A DNA stretch of 64,000 nucleotides from Elusimicrobiota bacterium (GTDB lineage: Bacteria > Elusimicrobiota > Elusimicrobia > UBA1565). Positions 34,873-43,021 of the stretch are shown piece after piece (the first letter of the stretch is position 1; each line of letters opens with the position of its first letter). The stretch covers positions 186,001-250,000 of the forward strand of contig JACPXC010000007.1 in NCBI GenBank assembly GCA_016196755.1, written 5' to 3'. The notes beneath the pieces were generated by a model that saw nothing but the letters and a program-made list of their open reading frames with translations, searched no databases and was not told where the DNA came from. The translations under genes and the position numbers were made by a program.

Positions 34873-36210
34873 GTGGCGCGCGCGCTGGGCCGCTTCGACC
34901 TCATCCTCCTCAACATCGTCGCCGTCGTCAACATAAACGGCGTCCCGCCCACGGCGGTGTACGGGCAGGTCTCGGTCCTGCTCTGGGTGCTGGCCTTCCT
35001 CACCTTCTTCGTCCCCGAGGCTGTGGCCGTCTTGGCTCTGAGCAAGAAGCACCCCGGCACGGGCGGCATCTACCTGTGGACCCGCCGCGAGTTCGGCGAC
35101 GGCCACGGGTTTCTCGCCGGTTGGTGCTATTGGACGAACAACCTCTTCTATGTGCCCGTCCTGCTCCTCTATATGGCCGGCATCGTCGCCTACGGCGGCG
35201 GTCCCGCCTCGGCGGGCCTGGTGGATTCGCGCCTCTTCGTGGGCGGCGTGGCCTTCGGCTGGCTCATCTTCATGGCGCTCTTGAACATCAGGGGCCTGGC
35301 CTTCGGCAAGTGGATCCAGAACATCGGCGGCCTCAGCGCGGCGCTGAGCGGCGGCCTGGTCCTGCTCGCGGCCGCGGTCGCCTGGTGGAAGGGCTCCATC
35401 CAGCATGCGCCCCTCTTCGCCGGCGCCAGCTGGGAGATGGCCACGAGCTTCAGCGTGATGTGCAACGCCTTCATCGGCATCGAGCTGGCCTCGGCGATGG
35501 GCGACGAGATCCAGAACCCCGCGCGCGACATGAAGCCCGCCATCTTCACGGCCGGCATAGTCAGCCTCGTCTCCTACGCCCTGGTCACCTGGGCCATCCT
35601 GGCCTTGGTCCCCATCGGGAAGATCGGCGTCATCCAGGGCATCATGCAGGCCTTGAGCGTGGGCGCCGCGGACGCCGGGGTGGGCTGGCTGGTCGCTCCC
35701 ATCGCGGTGGTGATGGGCGTGGCCATCGGGGGCTCGGCCAGCGCCTGGTTCGCCGGCTCCTCGCGCATCCCCTTCGCGGCCGGCCTCGATTCGGCCCTGC
35801 CGCCGGCCTTGGGGAAAGTCCATCCGGTCTGGCAGACCCCTCACGTGGCGCTAGGCTTGTGCGCCGTCCTGTGCGGCCTTTTCACGGCCGTCTCGATGAC
35901 CGGCTCGTCGGTGGCCGAGGCCTATCAGGTGCTGCTCAAGGCCTCGGTGGTCCTCCAGATGATCCCCTTCCTTTATATGTTCCTGGCCCTGGCCCGCCTC
36001 GACGAGGCCGGGGCTCTGGCCCGGGCCGCCGGCTGGCTGGGCCTGACGGCCTCGACGGCCACCATCGTGCTGGCCTTCATCCCCACCGCGGACGTCGCCA
36101 ACCCGCTGGTCTTCGAGGCCAAGATGGCGGTGGGCGTGCTGGCTCCCACCGCGGCCGGGGCGTTCCTCTTTTGGCGCGCGAAGCGCGCCGTCCTTGTCCG
36201 CGCGGCATAA
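34873..36210 (+). CDS. APC-superfamily amino acid permease
   Basis: 445 residues from the GTG at 34873, with about twelve transmembrane helices. The first helix contains LGRFDLILLNIVAVV, then KKHPGTGGIYLWTRREFGDGHGFLAGWCYW, the substrate-binding and half-helix region typical of glutamate/GABA-type APC transporters. The track start at 34723 lies upstream of the promoter element and adds non-homologous residues. The substrate is not determinable; tyrosine, glutamate or a polyamine would suit the nearby catabolic genes. A weak purine run precedes the GTG. Confidence 0.85.
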   Translation: MARALGRFDLILLNIVAVVNINGVPPTAVYGQVSVLLWVLAFLTFFVPEAVAVLALSKKHPGTGGIYLWTRREFGDGHGFLAGWCYWTNNLFYVPVLLLYMAGIVAYGGGPASAGLVDSRLFVGGVAFGWLIFMALLNIRGLAFGKWIQNIGGLSAALSGGLVLLAAAVAWWKGSIQHAPLFAGASWEMATSFSVMCNAFIGIELASAMGDEIQNPARDMKPAIFTAGIVSLVSYALVTWAILALVPIGKIGVIQGIMQALSVGAADAGVGWLVAPIAVVMGVAIGGSASAWFAGSSRIPFAAGLDSALPPALGKVHPVWQTPHVALGLCAVLCGLFTAVSMTGSSVAEAYQVLLKASVVLQMIPFLYMFLALARLDEAGALARAAGWLGLTASTATIVLAFIPTADVANPLVFEAKMAVGVLAPTAAGAFLFWRAKRAVLVRAA

Positions 36211-36338
36211 ACGCGATAGACCGCGCCCGCCTTGCCAAACGATTCCGCAGACAACGCATGCCCAATTCTTGAGGACGAATCGGGAATCGATGGAACCAAA
36301 TGAGGGGGTCAATCGTATTAGTGGGAGAGGGTCCCATA

Positions 36339-36367
36339 TTGACATGGGTAGCTACGCCGTATATACT
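36339..36367 (+). promoter_or_regulatory. Strong sigma-70 promoter and operator palindromes of the toxin-antitoxin module
   Basis: TTGACA (36339-36344) and TATACT (36362-36367) are separated by 17 bases. Two 8-bp palindromes, GTAGCTAC (36348-36355) and GTATATAC (36359-36366), lie in the spacer and -10 box, where an autoregulating antitoxin could bind. The preceding 36211-36338 has no gene that I can see. Confidence 0.75.
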
Positions 36368-36384
36368 ACTAATGGCGGGGCGTC

Positions 36385-36657
36385 GTGAGGCTCCAGGAGA
36401 TCGTCTGGACTCCGGAAATCGAGGACAAAGTCCGGACCAAACACGGCCTCCAGCCTGAGGAAGTGGGTCAGGTCTGCCTCGACCGAAGTTCGCACTTTCG
36501 CAAGGCGAGGGACGGCCGCTACGCGGTCCTTGGACGCACGGAGGCGGGGCGGTACGTGCTGGTAATCGGGGCGCATGCGGGCAAGGGAACCATGAGGATC
36601 ATCACGGCTCGGGACATGACGGACAGCGAACGCGACCTCTACGAGAGGCACGCATGA
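36385..36657 (+). CDS. BrnT-like toxin
   Basis: 90 residues: EIVWTPEIEDKVRTKHGLQPEEV at the start, GRYAVLGRTEAGRYVLVI in the middle and RIITARDMTDSERDLYERH at the end. This is the BrnT/RelE-fold ribonuclease toxin pattern (cf. R(I/A)I(S/T)AR near the C-terminus). GTG start; ATGA overlap with the antitoxin. Base composition is closer to balanced than in neighbouring genes, which suggests acquisition. Confidence 0.7.
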   Translation: MRLQEIVWTPEIEDKVRTKHGLQPEEVGQVCLDRSSHFRKARDGRYAVLGRTEAGRYVLVIGAHAGKGTMRIITARDMTDSERDLYERHA

Positions 36658-36986
36658 CCATGAAAAAGAAATCTAAGAGCGTACCGAAGTTCAGCACAGT
36701 GGCCGAAGAATCGACCTACTGGGATAGCCATTCCTTGACCGAACACCTAGACGAGTTCAAGGCAGTCAAGACGAAGCTCAAAGGACCGGTCAAGCAGCTG
36801 CTGTCGATCCGCATCGACATGGACTTGGTGCGGAAGATCCGGCGAATCGCCGACCATCGCGGAGTGCCCTACCAGACCTTGATGCAGCAATGGCTCCTGG
36901 AGCGGGCCGAGGAAGAAGCGCCGACCGTACAGCCCGGCTCGGTGTACGCGTCGGGCTTCGCCCTGGGGCTGGTGAGGGACCGATGA
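36654..36986 (+). CDS. BrnA/CopG-type antitoxin
   Basis: 110 residues. The N-terminus has the toxin-binding style FSTVAEESTYWDSHSLTEH, followed by KQLLSIRIDMDLVRKIRRIADHRGVPYQTLMQQWL, a ribbon-helix-helix DNA-binding domain. It would neutralise the upstream toxin and bind the palindromes in its promoter. Overlaps both neighbours by 4 bases. Confidence 0.75.
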   Translation: MTMKKKSKSVPKFSTVAEESTYWDSHSLTEHLDEFKAVKTKLKGPVKQLLSIRIDMDLVRKIRRIADHRGVPYQTLMQQWLLERAEEEAPTVQPGSVYASGFALGLVRDR

Positions 36987-37393
36987 AGCCCACCAACGTA
37001 CGCATCTACAATCTCATCCCGTTCCTGTCCGGGCGGGCCGACGGCATCAAGCGGATGGAGGGCCGGCCCGAGAAGGTCCTGGCCCTAGTGCGAGAAACCT
37101 GCGAGGAGAAGGAGCGCAGTCTCGCGGCGTGGGCTGAAGGCATCGAAGGCCATTGCCCGATCCCGTTCGGCCATCCATACCGGCGCTACTCGGACCGCTT
37201 GCCGGAAGGCGATCCGCTCAAGGCCCTCGGCTGCTGGGCCTTCGGCGCGGGCAACTCGTGGATCACCATCGAAGAGATCACCTGGGATGACGGGTCAGTG
37301 AGCCATCCTCAGCAGGACCATCGAGAATGGCTCAAGCGACAGTCGGCCGCGCTCTTTGCGAGCGGGATGGGCAGGCCCCGACAGCGCTTATAG
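36983..37393 (+). CDS. Hypothetical protein, third gene of the toxin-antitoxin operon
   Basis: 136 residues from the ATG at 36983, overlapping the antitoxin by ATGA. The sequence (MKPTNVRIYNLIPFLSG, then CPIPFGHPYRRYSDRL and GAGNSWITIEEITWDDG) is soluble and aromatic-rich. I do not recognise a family. The longer track start reads through the antitoxin. Its 3' end overlaps the convergent aminotransferase by six bases. Confidence 0.6.
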   Translation: MKPTNVRIYNLIPFLSGRADGIKRMEGRPEKVLALVRETCEEKERSLAAWAEGIEGHCPIPFGHPYRRYSDRLPEGDPLKALGCWAFGAGNSWITIEEITWDDGSVSHPQQDHREWLKRQSAALFASGMGRPRQRL

Positions 37394-38737
37394 CCTGAAC
37401 TTCTTCGACACGGCCTTGAGCGCGCCGTCCAGCGCCGCGAGGAACCGGTCGAGCTCCGGATACGAAATGGTCAGCGCCGGCTCGAGCCGCAAAGTCCGCG
37501 CGTTGATGTAGGTCCCGCTGATGAGGATCTGACGCCCAAAGAGCTCCTTGGCCACCGCGTAGCCCACCTCGTGGCTGACGAACTCCATGCCGAGCATGAG
37601 ACCTCGCCCGCGCGCCACAAGCATCGCCTTCGGCCAGCGCTTGATGGCGCGCCTGAGGCCCTTGAGCAGATAGGCGCCCTTCTCGCCGGCCTGTTTAGGC
37701 AGCCCCTCCTCCAGCAGCACGTTGATGGTAGCGATGGCCGCCGCGCAGCAGACCGGATTGCCGCCGAAGGTCGTGGTGTGGAGGAAGGGGTTATCGATGT
37801 AGCGCTCCCAGGTCTTCTTCGTCCCCACGCAGGCGCCGATGGGCATCACGCCGCCGCCCAGGCCCTTGCCGAGCGCCATGAGGTCGGGCGCCACCCCGTC
37901 GTGCTCGCAGGCGAACATCTTCCCCGAGCGGCCCATCCCGGATTGGATCTCGTCGAACACCAGCATCGCCCCGTACTTGTCGCAGAGCTCGCGGGCCGCG
38001 GCCAGATAGCCGGGCGGGGCCACGTTGATGCCGCCCTCGCCTTGGATGGGTTCTAGGACCACGGCCGCCACGCGGTCGCCGGAGAAGTCGGCCGACTCCA
38101 TCAGCGTCTTCAAGGCGTCCTTGTCGCCGAAGGGCACGTGAGACCAGTTGAGCAGCGGCAAGAACGGCTCGCGGAACACGGCCTTCGAGGTCCCGCCCAA
38201 CGAGCCCAGGCTCTTGCCGTGGAAGCCCCCGATGGCGCCGATGAAGCGCCGTCGCCCGGTGGTCAGCATCGCCATCTTGAGACAGCCCTCCACCGACTCG
38301 GTGCCGGAGTTGGTCAGAAAGGCGAACTGCAGGTCCCCGGGGGTGATGGCGGCCAGGAGGCGGGCCAGATAGGTGCGCAGGGGGTCGATGAGCTCCTGGG
38401 AGTGGATGGCCTGGCGCGAGAGTTGGTCGGTGACGGCCTTGAGCACTTTCGGGTGACGGTGGCCGGTGACGTAGATCCCGAAGCCCCCCAGCATGTCGAG
38501 GAACTCCTTGCCGTTGATGTCCTTAAACGATGCGCCGCCGTCCGACCACTCGACCGCCGTGTAGTCGGTGCTGACCGACTTGCGGTACTTGAGGAAGCCC
38601 GCGTTGACGTGCTCCTTCCAGTAGCCGATAGCCTCCCGCGTGACCCTGCGGCGCTCGGGCTCGCCGAGCGTCTTCTTGGCGATGAGCTCCAGCACGCGCG
38701 CCGAGGTCCGGCGCGCCTCCTCAAGGTCCTGTCGCAT
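37388..38737 (-). CDS. patA: Putrescine aminotransferase (PatA/YgjG type)
   Basis: 449 residues, class III PLP aminotransferase. The N-terminus (TREAIGYWKEHVNAGFLKYRKSV) and internal blocks (GGFGIYVTGHRHP, NSGTESVEG, EPIQGEGGI, DEIQSGMGRSGKMFACEH, GKGLGGGVMPIGA with the PLP Lys, NPFLHTTTFGGNP) closely track E. coli YgjG. Transfers the amino group of putrescine to 2-oxoglutarate. Last gene of the tyrosine phenol-lyase run, 12 bases after moeA. Another diamine or ornithine substrate cannot be excluded. Confidence 0.88.
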   Translation of the reverse strand: MRQDLEEARRTSARVLELIAKKTLGEPERRRVTREAIGYWKEHVNAGFLKYRKSVSTDYTAVEWSDGGASFKDINGKEFLDMLGGFGIYVTGHRHPKVLKAVTDQLSRQAIHSQELIDPLRTYLARLLAAITPGDLQFAFLTNSGTESVEGCLKMAMLTTGRRRFIGAIGGFHGKSLGSLGGTSKAVFREPFLPLLNWSHVPFGDKDALKTLMESADFSGDRVAAVVLEPIQGEGGINVAPPGYLAAARELCDKYGAMLVFDEIQSGMGRSGKMFACEHDGVAPDLMALGKGLGGGVMPIGACVGTKKTWERYIDNPFLHTTTFGGNPVCCAAAIATINVLLEEGLPKQAGEKGAYLLKGLRRAIKRWPKAMLVARGRGLMLGMEFVSHEVGYAVAKELFGRQILISGTYINARTLRLEPALTISYPELDRFLAALDGALKAVSKKFRL

Positions 38738-38749
38738 GCGGCCTCCGGT

Positions 38750-39934
38750 TTACTTCAGCCAGCGGAACTCGAGCTCCCGGCCCGCCTCGAGGCTTTCGCC
38801 CTCCGGCGAGACCGCCAGGGCCTGGGCCCGGCAGGCCATCCCCAGCATCGCCGCCCCCTGCGGACGGATCGGCGTCAGCAGGAAGCGCCCTTCCTCCCGG
38901 CGGCAGGAGCAGAAGACGTAGTGGCGGCGCCCCTTCGTCCCGGGATACGGCTCGGCCAGGACCCCGCGCATATGATAGCTCGGCGGGCCGCCGCGGCGTC
39001 CCTGCAGGCCCTCGAGGGCCGGACGCACGAACTCCTCGGCGCAGAGCAGGGCCGCCACGGGGTTGCCGGGCAGGCCGAAGACGAGCGTGCGGCCGCGCGC
39101 GCCGAAGAGCAGCGGCTTTCCGGGCTTGATCGCCACGCCGTGGAAGAGCGTCGAGAACCCCAGCGACTCGAGCGCCGGCCGGGTCAGGTCGAAGTCCCCG
39201 GCCGACACGCCGCCGGTGACGACGAGGAGGTCGGTCCCCGACAGCGCCTTCTTCAGCGCGCGGCTCAGCGCCGCCGCGTCGTCGCGGGCGGCGGGCAGGG
39301 CGCGCACGCGCGCTCCCCAGCGCCCGAGCAGGCCCGAGAGCGCCGGACCGTTGGAGTCGCGCAGCGAGGTCCCCAGCTCGCTGCCGGTGGGCAGGACGGC
39401 GGCGCGCGGCCGCCGCACCACGCGGACGAACGGGAACCCCTGCGCGCAGAGCAGGGCGACCTCGTAGGCGCGCAGCGCAGCACCCGCGGACAGGAGCGGC
39501 GCGCCGCGCTTGACGTCCTCGCCCGCGTGGCGCACGTGCGTGCCGGGGCAGGCCTCGACGAAGACGCGGACCTCGCCGTTGACGCGGCGCGCGCACTCGT
39601 TCATGACGACGGTGTCCGCGCCGGGGGGCAGCGGCGCCCCCGTCATGATGGGGACGGCGGTGCCGCGGCGGACCTTCTCCTCCGCCAGCCCGCCGGCCGC
39701 CACGCGCCCGAGCACCCGCAGGACCGCCGGGCTCCCGGGCCCCGCGCCGCTCAGGTCGGCGGACCGGACCGCATAGCCGTCCATCGCCGAGTTGTCGAAG
39801 GCCGGCAGGTCCTCGCGCGCCCGCAGGTCCTCGGCCAGGACCCGGCCTAGGGCCCGCGCCGGCAGGACGGGCTCGGCATCCAGGGGCCGGGCGGCCCGCG
39901 CCACGGCGGCCTGCGCCTCGGCGAAGGGGATCAC
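38750..39934 (-). CDS. moeA: Molybdopterin molybdenumtransferase MoeA
   Basis: 394 residues with [16 protein letters not shown] near residue 48, the MoeA PTGSELG block, [12 protein letters not shown] and [12 protein letters not shown]. Inserts molybdate into the pterin, here presumably for NapA. GTG start overlaps tatA by GTGA. Shine-Dalgarno GGACGACGC is weak. Confidence 0.94.
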   Translation of the reverse strand: MIPFAEAQAAVARAARPLDAEPVLPARALGRVLAEDLRAREDLPAFDNSAMDGYAVRSADLSGAGPGSPAVLRVLGRVAAGGLAEEKVRRGTAVPIMTGAPLPPGADTVVMNECARRVNGEVRVFVEACPGTHVRHAGEDVKRGAPLLSAGAALRAYEVALLCAQGFPFVRVVRRPRAAVLPTGSELGTSLRDSNGPALSGLLGRWGARVRALPAARDDAAALSRALKKALSGTDLLVVTGGVSAGDFDLTRPALESLGFSTLFHGVAIKPGKPLLFGARGRTLVFGLPGNPVAALLCAEEFVRPALEGLQGRRGGPPSYHMRGVLAEPYPGTKGRRHYVFCSCRREEGRFLLTPIRPQGAAMLGMACRAQALAVSPEGESLEAGRELEFRWLK

Positions 39935-40077
39935 GGCGCGTCGTCCTTGAGCCCGGCCTTGAACGCGTTGAGCGAACGCCCCAACGCGCGCGCGGCCTCG
40001 GGGATGCGCTTGGCCCCGAAGAGCAGCAGCGCGACGGCTGCGATGATGAGCAGCTCCCCCATCCCAAGATTAGGCAT
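39931..40077 (-). CDS. tatA: Twin-arginine translocase subunit TatA
   Basis: Not in the ORF track. 48 residues: [21 protein letters not shown], then [21 protein letters not shown]. This is the TatA pattern of one membrane helix, FGxxxxP hinge and amphipathic helix. Overlaps the rrf2 end by 8 bases and moeA by 4. No tatC is in view, so it would serve with a TatC encoded elsewhere, for exported Mo and Fe-S proteins such as NapG and ActB. Confidence 0.88.
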   Translation of the reverse strand: MPNLGMGELLIIAAVALLLFGAKRIPEAARALGRSLNAFKAGLKDDAP

Positions 40078-40516
40078 GACGGCCTCCCGGCCGCATCAGC
40101 GCGGCCTGCGCCAAACTGACGCGCGCCAGGGCGGCCGCGATGCGCCGCTCGGCCTCCACCACGTCGTCGTGGATCGCGCAAAGCCCTCTCCCCTCGCAGC
40201 CGCGCGGCTCGAGCAGGCAGGGGCGCCGCTCCAGCTCGGCGTCCTGCATCGCCGCCGCTACATCGGCCAGCGAGATCTCCTCGGGCGGCCGGGCCAGGGC
40301 GTAGCCGCCGCCCGGCCCGCGTGCCGAGCGCAGGAGACCTCGGCGCGTCAAGCGCTGGAACAGCTTGGCCAGGAAGCTCGGCGGCAGGCCCAAGTCGCGC
40401 GCGGCGGTCTCGACGAGGACCAGGCCCGAGCCGTGGCGGCCGGCGAGGTGGACGAGGCCGAGCATGGCGTAGCGCGCCGACTTCGGCAGACGGAGCATGC
40501 GGGCGAGCCGGTTCAT
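40070..40516 (-). CDS. Second Rrf2-family Fe-S regulator
   Basis: 148 residues from the internal ATG at 40516 (ATGA overlap with the upstream gene). Winged helix: [38 protein letters not shown] and RGPGGGYAL. Cys ligands [14 protein letters not shown] have the same x6/x5 spacing as the Rrf2 at 34263, so the two are probably paralogues. The track's 318-aa frame is an extension across the preceding gene. Located with iron uptake and Mo genes; Fe-S or redox sensing is likely. Confidence 0.85.
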   Translation of the reverse strand: MNRLARMLRLPKSARYAMLGLVHLAGRHGSGLVLVETAARDLGLPPSFLAKLFQRLTRRGLLRSARGPGGGYALARPPEEISLADVAAAMQDAELERRPCLLEPRGCEGRGLCAIHDDVVEAERRIAAALARVSLAQAALMRPGGRHA

Positions 40517-41097
40517 GCGCCCAGCCGCACGATGATCCCGCCGGCCACCGCCGCCTCCATCGCCACGGTGTTCGCCCCTGCCCGCACCACGAAGGCGGGC
40601 CGGCGCTGCTCGAGGATCAGCGCCGCCCCCGGCACCAGGCCCAGGCTCAAGAGGCGCTGGGCGTCCGGCGAGTCGGGCGCGCTCAGATAGGCTACGCGCC
40701 CGCCCTCGCCCTCGCGCAGGGCGTCGAGCGGCTTGAGGAGGGCCTCGCAGCGCTCGCGTCCCGAGGCGCAGCAGGCCCCGCCGGGGATCGCATGCCCGTG
40801 CGGGCATGAGCGCGGGTGGCCGAGCAAAGTGCAGATGGCGTCGGCCGTGCCGGCGCTTAGGACGTGCTCGAGGCGGCAGGCGTCTTCCTCGACGCCGGCC
40901 GGGCCCAGGGCCAGGACGTCGGTGAGCAGGCGCTCGGCCAGGCGCAGGCGGCGGATGACGTCGCCGGCGCGCTCCCGGTCGGCGGGGCTCAGCGCGCAGG
41001 ACAGACCCTCCTCCTCCTTGATCCACAGATGGGCCAGCGCCTCGTCGCGGGCTTCCTCCTCGGCGCTCGGCAGACGGAAGACCTTGGTTTCGCTCAT
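40513..41097 (-). CDS. DtxR-type metal-binding domain fused to FeoA/SH3-like domain, HTH not evident
   Basis: 194 residues. About 45-115 match the DtxR dimerisation/metal-binding part (RLRLAERLLTDVLALG, DACRLEHVLS, LLGHPRSCPHGHAIP). About 140-194 form an FeoA/SH3-like barrel (LSLGLVPGAALILEQRRPAFVVRAGANTVAM). The first ~40 residues are acidic and too short for the usual winged helix. So it may sense Fe2+ and act on FeoB, not as a repressor. ATG at 41097 is chosen, one base after the feoB stop; the track's start at 41109 overlaps it. Confidence 0.75.
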   Translation of the reverse strand: MSETKVFRLPSAEEEARDEALAHLWIKEEEGLSCALSPADRERAGDVIRRLRLAERLLTDVLALGPAGVEEDACRLEHVLSAGTADAICTLLGHPRSCPHGHAIPGGACCASGRERCEALLKPLDALREGEGGRVAYLSAPDSPDAQRLLSLGLVPGAALILEQRRPAFVVRAGANTVAMEAAVAGGIIVRLGA

Positions 41098-41098
41098 C

Positions 41099-43021
41099 TC
41101 AGCCCCCAAAAGCGCGCCAGAGCGCGTTAACGGCGCCCGCCGCGCCCAGGGCGTAGGCCGTCACGAGCCCCGTGGTCCACGCCGACACCCTCCAGCCGTG
41201 CTCGCGCAGCGTCATCAGCCACTGCGCGAAGCAGGGCATAAATAGCGTGATCGTCACCAGGCTCACCGCCGTCTGCCGCGGATCGAGGTTGCCGGCGCGC
41301 TGCAGGTCGAAGAGGCCGGCGGCGCCGTAGTCGCGGCGCAAGAAACCCGTCAGGAGCGCTCCGGTGGCCTCGCGCGGCAGGCCCAGCCAGCCGGAGACCA
41401 GCGGCGAGGCGGCGCGCTCGAGGAAAGTCAGCCCGCCGGTCTTGTCGAGGACAAATAGCGCGAAGGTGGCCAGCACGAACATCGGGACGATCTCGGCCAG
41501 GTACCAGCGCAGGCGCGAGGCCACCTTGCGCGCCACGTTCCCCGCCTGGGGCAGGCGCATCGGCGGGATGTCGACGACAAAGCGCGGCGCCGCGCCGGGC
41601 ATGACCCGGGCCGCGGCCCAGCCCACGCCGAGTACTGTCGCCGCCATGACCGCCAGCCAGCAGAGCGGCACCGCCGTCCCCGAAGCGCCGGCCATGCCGA
41701 GGATGACGCCGAGCTGGGCCGAACAGGGGACCATCAAGGTCAGCAGGAACGAGACCAGCACGCGCTCACGGCGGGTCTCGAGGATGCGGGTCGTGACGAT
41801 GGCCATCGTGCCGCAGCCCAGCCCGAGGAGCACGGGGAGCACGGCCTTCCCGTTAAGGCCCATGGCGCGGAAGAGCCGGTCGGTGACCACCGAGAAGCGC
41901 GGCAGGTAGCCGGAGTCCTCCAGGACGCTGAAGGCGATGAAGAACGTGGCGACGATCGGCAGGATCAGGGCGAAGGCGTAGGTCAGCGCCATCGAGACCG
42001 CGCCGTAGGGGCCGACCAGGACCTCGCGCGCCAGCGGCCACGGCACCGCGGCCGAGACCAGCCGGCCGGCGGCGGGCGTCAGCCAGGCGCCGAAGACCCC
42101 CTCCTCGAGCGCCGACACCAAGGTCTGGGCTCCGAGCACGCCGACGAACCAATAGAGGGCGGCCAGGACCGCCAACGCCGCGACGGGGCCGGCGACGGGG
42201 TGCAGGCTCCAGCGCCCGGCCGCCTCGAGCCAGCCGCCCGTCGCCGCGCCGGGCGGCGCCCGGCGCACGCAGGCCGCCGCCAGCTCCGCGGCGCGCTCGC
42301 GGGCCGCCTGGAGGTACAAGAACGCCGGGCGGCGGGAGAACCGCGCGCGCTCGCGCTCCAGCGCGTCCAGGGCCGAGGGACCGAGCGCCGCGCCGCCCAG
42401 CGCGCGCCGCGCATCTCCCTCGGCGAGCAGAAGGGCCAGCGCGCGCGGGCGCAGAGCGGCCGGCAGCGCGTCGGCCACCCGCGCGGCGGCGGCGCCCAGC
42501 TCGGGCGGCAGCGGCGGCAGGGCGGCCGGCGCGGCGCGCTCGAGCGCCGCGCGCAGCGCGGCCAGGCCGCGGCCCTGGGTGGCCGCGGCGAGCAGCACCG
42601 GGATCCCCAAGGCCGCCGACAACGCCTCCACGTCGCTGGCCACCCCGCGCGCCTCGGCCTCGTCGGCGAGGTTGAGGACCAGGACCCCCGGCAGGGCCAG
42701 GCGCGCCAGGTCCAGGGCCAGGACCAGCGCGCCCTCGGGGTCGCAAGCGTCGGCCACCTGCACGAGGACGTCGGCACCGCCCCCAGCGAGCAGGTCGCGC
42801 GTCACCGCCTCGTCGTCGGTGCGCGCTTCCAGCGAGAACAGGCCGGGCGTGTCGATGACCTCGAGGCCTTCCGGCCCGGGGGCCGAACGCAGGTCGAGGG
42901 TCGTCCCCGAATAATTGGACACCGCCGCGTAGCGCCCGGTCAGCGCGTGGAACAGCACGGACTTGCCCACGTTGGGACGGCCCACCAGCGCGACGCGGAG
43001 AACCGGCGAAGCCACGGTCAT
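41099..43021 (-). CDS. feoB: Ferrous iron transporter FeoB
   Basis: 640 residues. Cytosolic G domain with GRPNVGKS (G1), SNYSGTT (G2), DTPGLF (G3) and NLADEAE (G4), then a helical domain to ~residue 270. The membrane part has two Gate-type repeats (LPRFSVVTDRLFRAMGLNGKAVLPVLLGLGCG; FLRRDYGAAGLFDL). Imports Fe2+ for the many Fe-S and haem proteins around it. Shorter than E. coli FeoB (773). ATGA overlap with the tyrosine phenol-lyase gene. Confidence 0.95.
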   Translation of the reverse strand: MTVASPVLRVALVGRPNVGKSVLFHALTGRYAAVSNYSGTTLDLRSAPGPEGLEVIDTPGLFSLEARTDDEAVTRDLLAGGGADVLVQVADACDPEGALVLALDLARLALPGVLVLNLADEAEARGVASDVEALSAALGIPVLLAAATQGRGLAALRAALERAAPAALPPLPPELGAAAARVADALPAALRPRALALLLAEGDARRALGGAALGPSALDALERERARFSRRPAFLYLQAARERAAELAAACVRRAPPGAATGGWLEAAGRWSLHPVAGPVAALAVLAALYWFVGVLGAQTLVSALEEGVFGAWLTPAAGRLVSAAVPWPLAREVLVGPYGAVSMALTYAFALILPIVATFFIAFSVLEDSGYLPRFSVVTDRLFRAMGLNGKAVLPVLLGLGCGTMAIVTTRILETRRERVLVSFLLTLMVPCSAQLGVILGMAGASGTAVPLCWLAVMAATVLGVGWAAARVMPGAAPRFVVDIPPMRLPQAGNVARKVASRLRWYLAEIVPMFVLATFALFVLDKTGGLTFLERAASPLVSGWLGLPREATGALLTGFLRRDYGAAGLFDLQRAGNLDPRQTAVSLVTITLFMPCFAQWLMTLREHGWRVSAWTTGLVTAYALGAAGAVNALWRAFGG

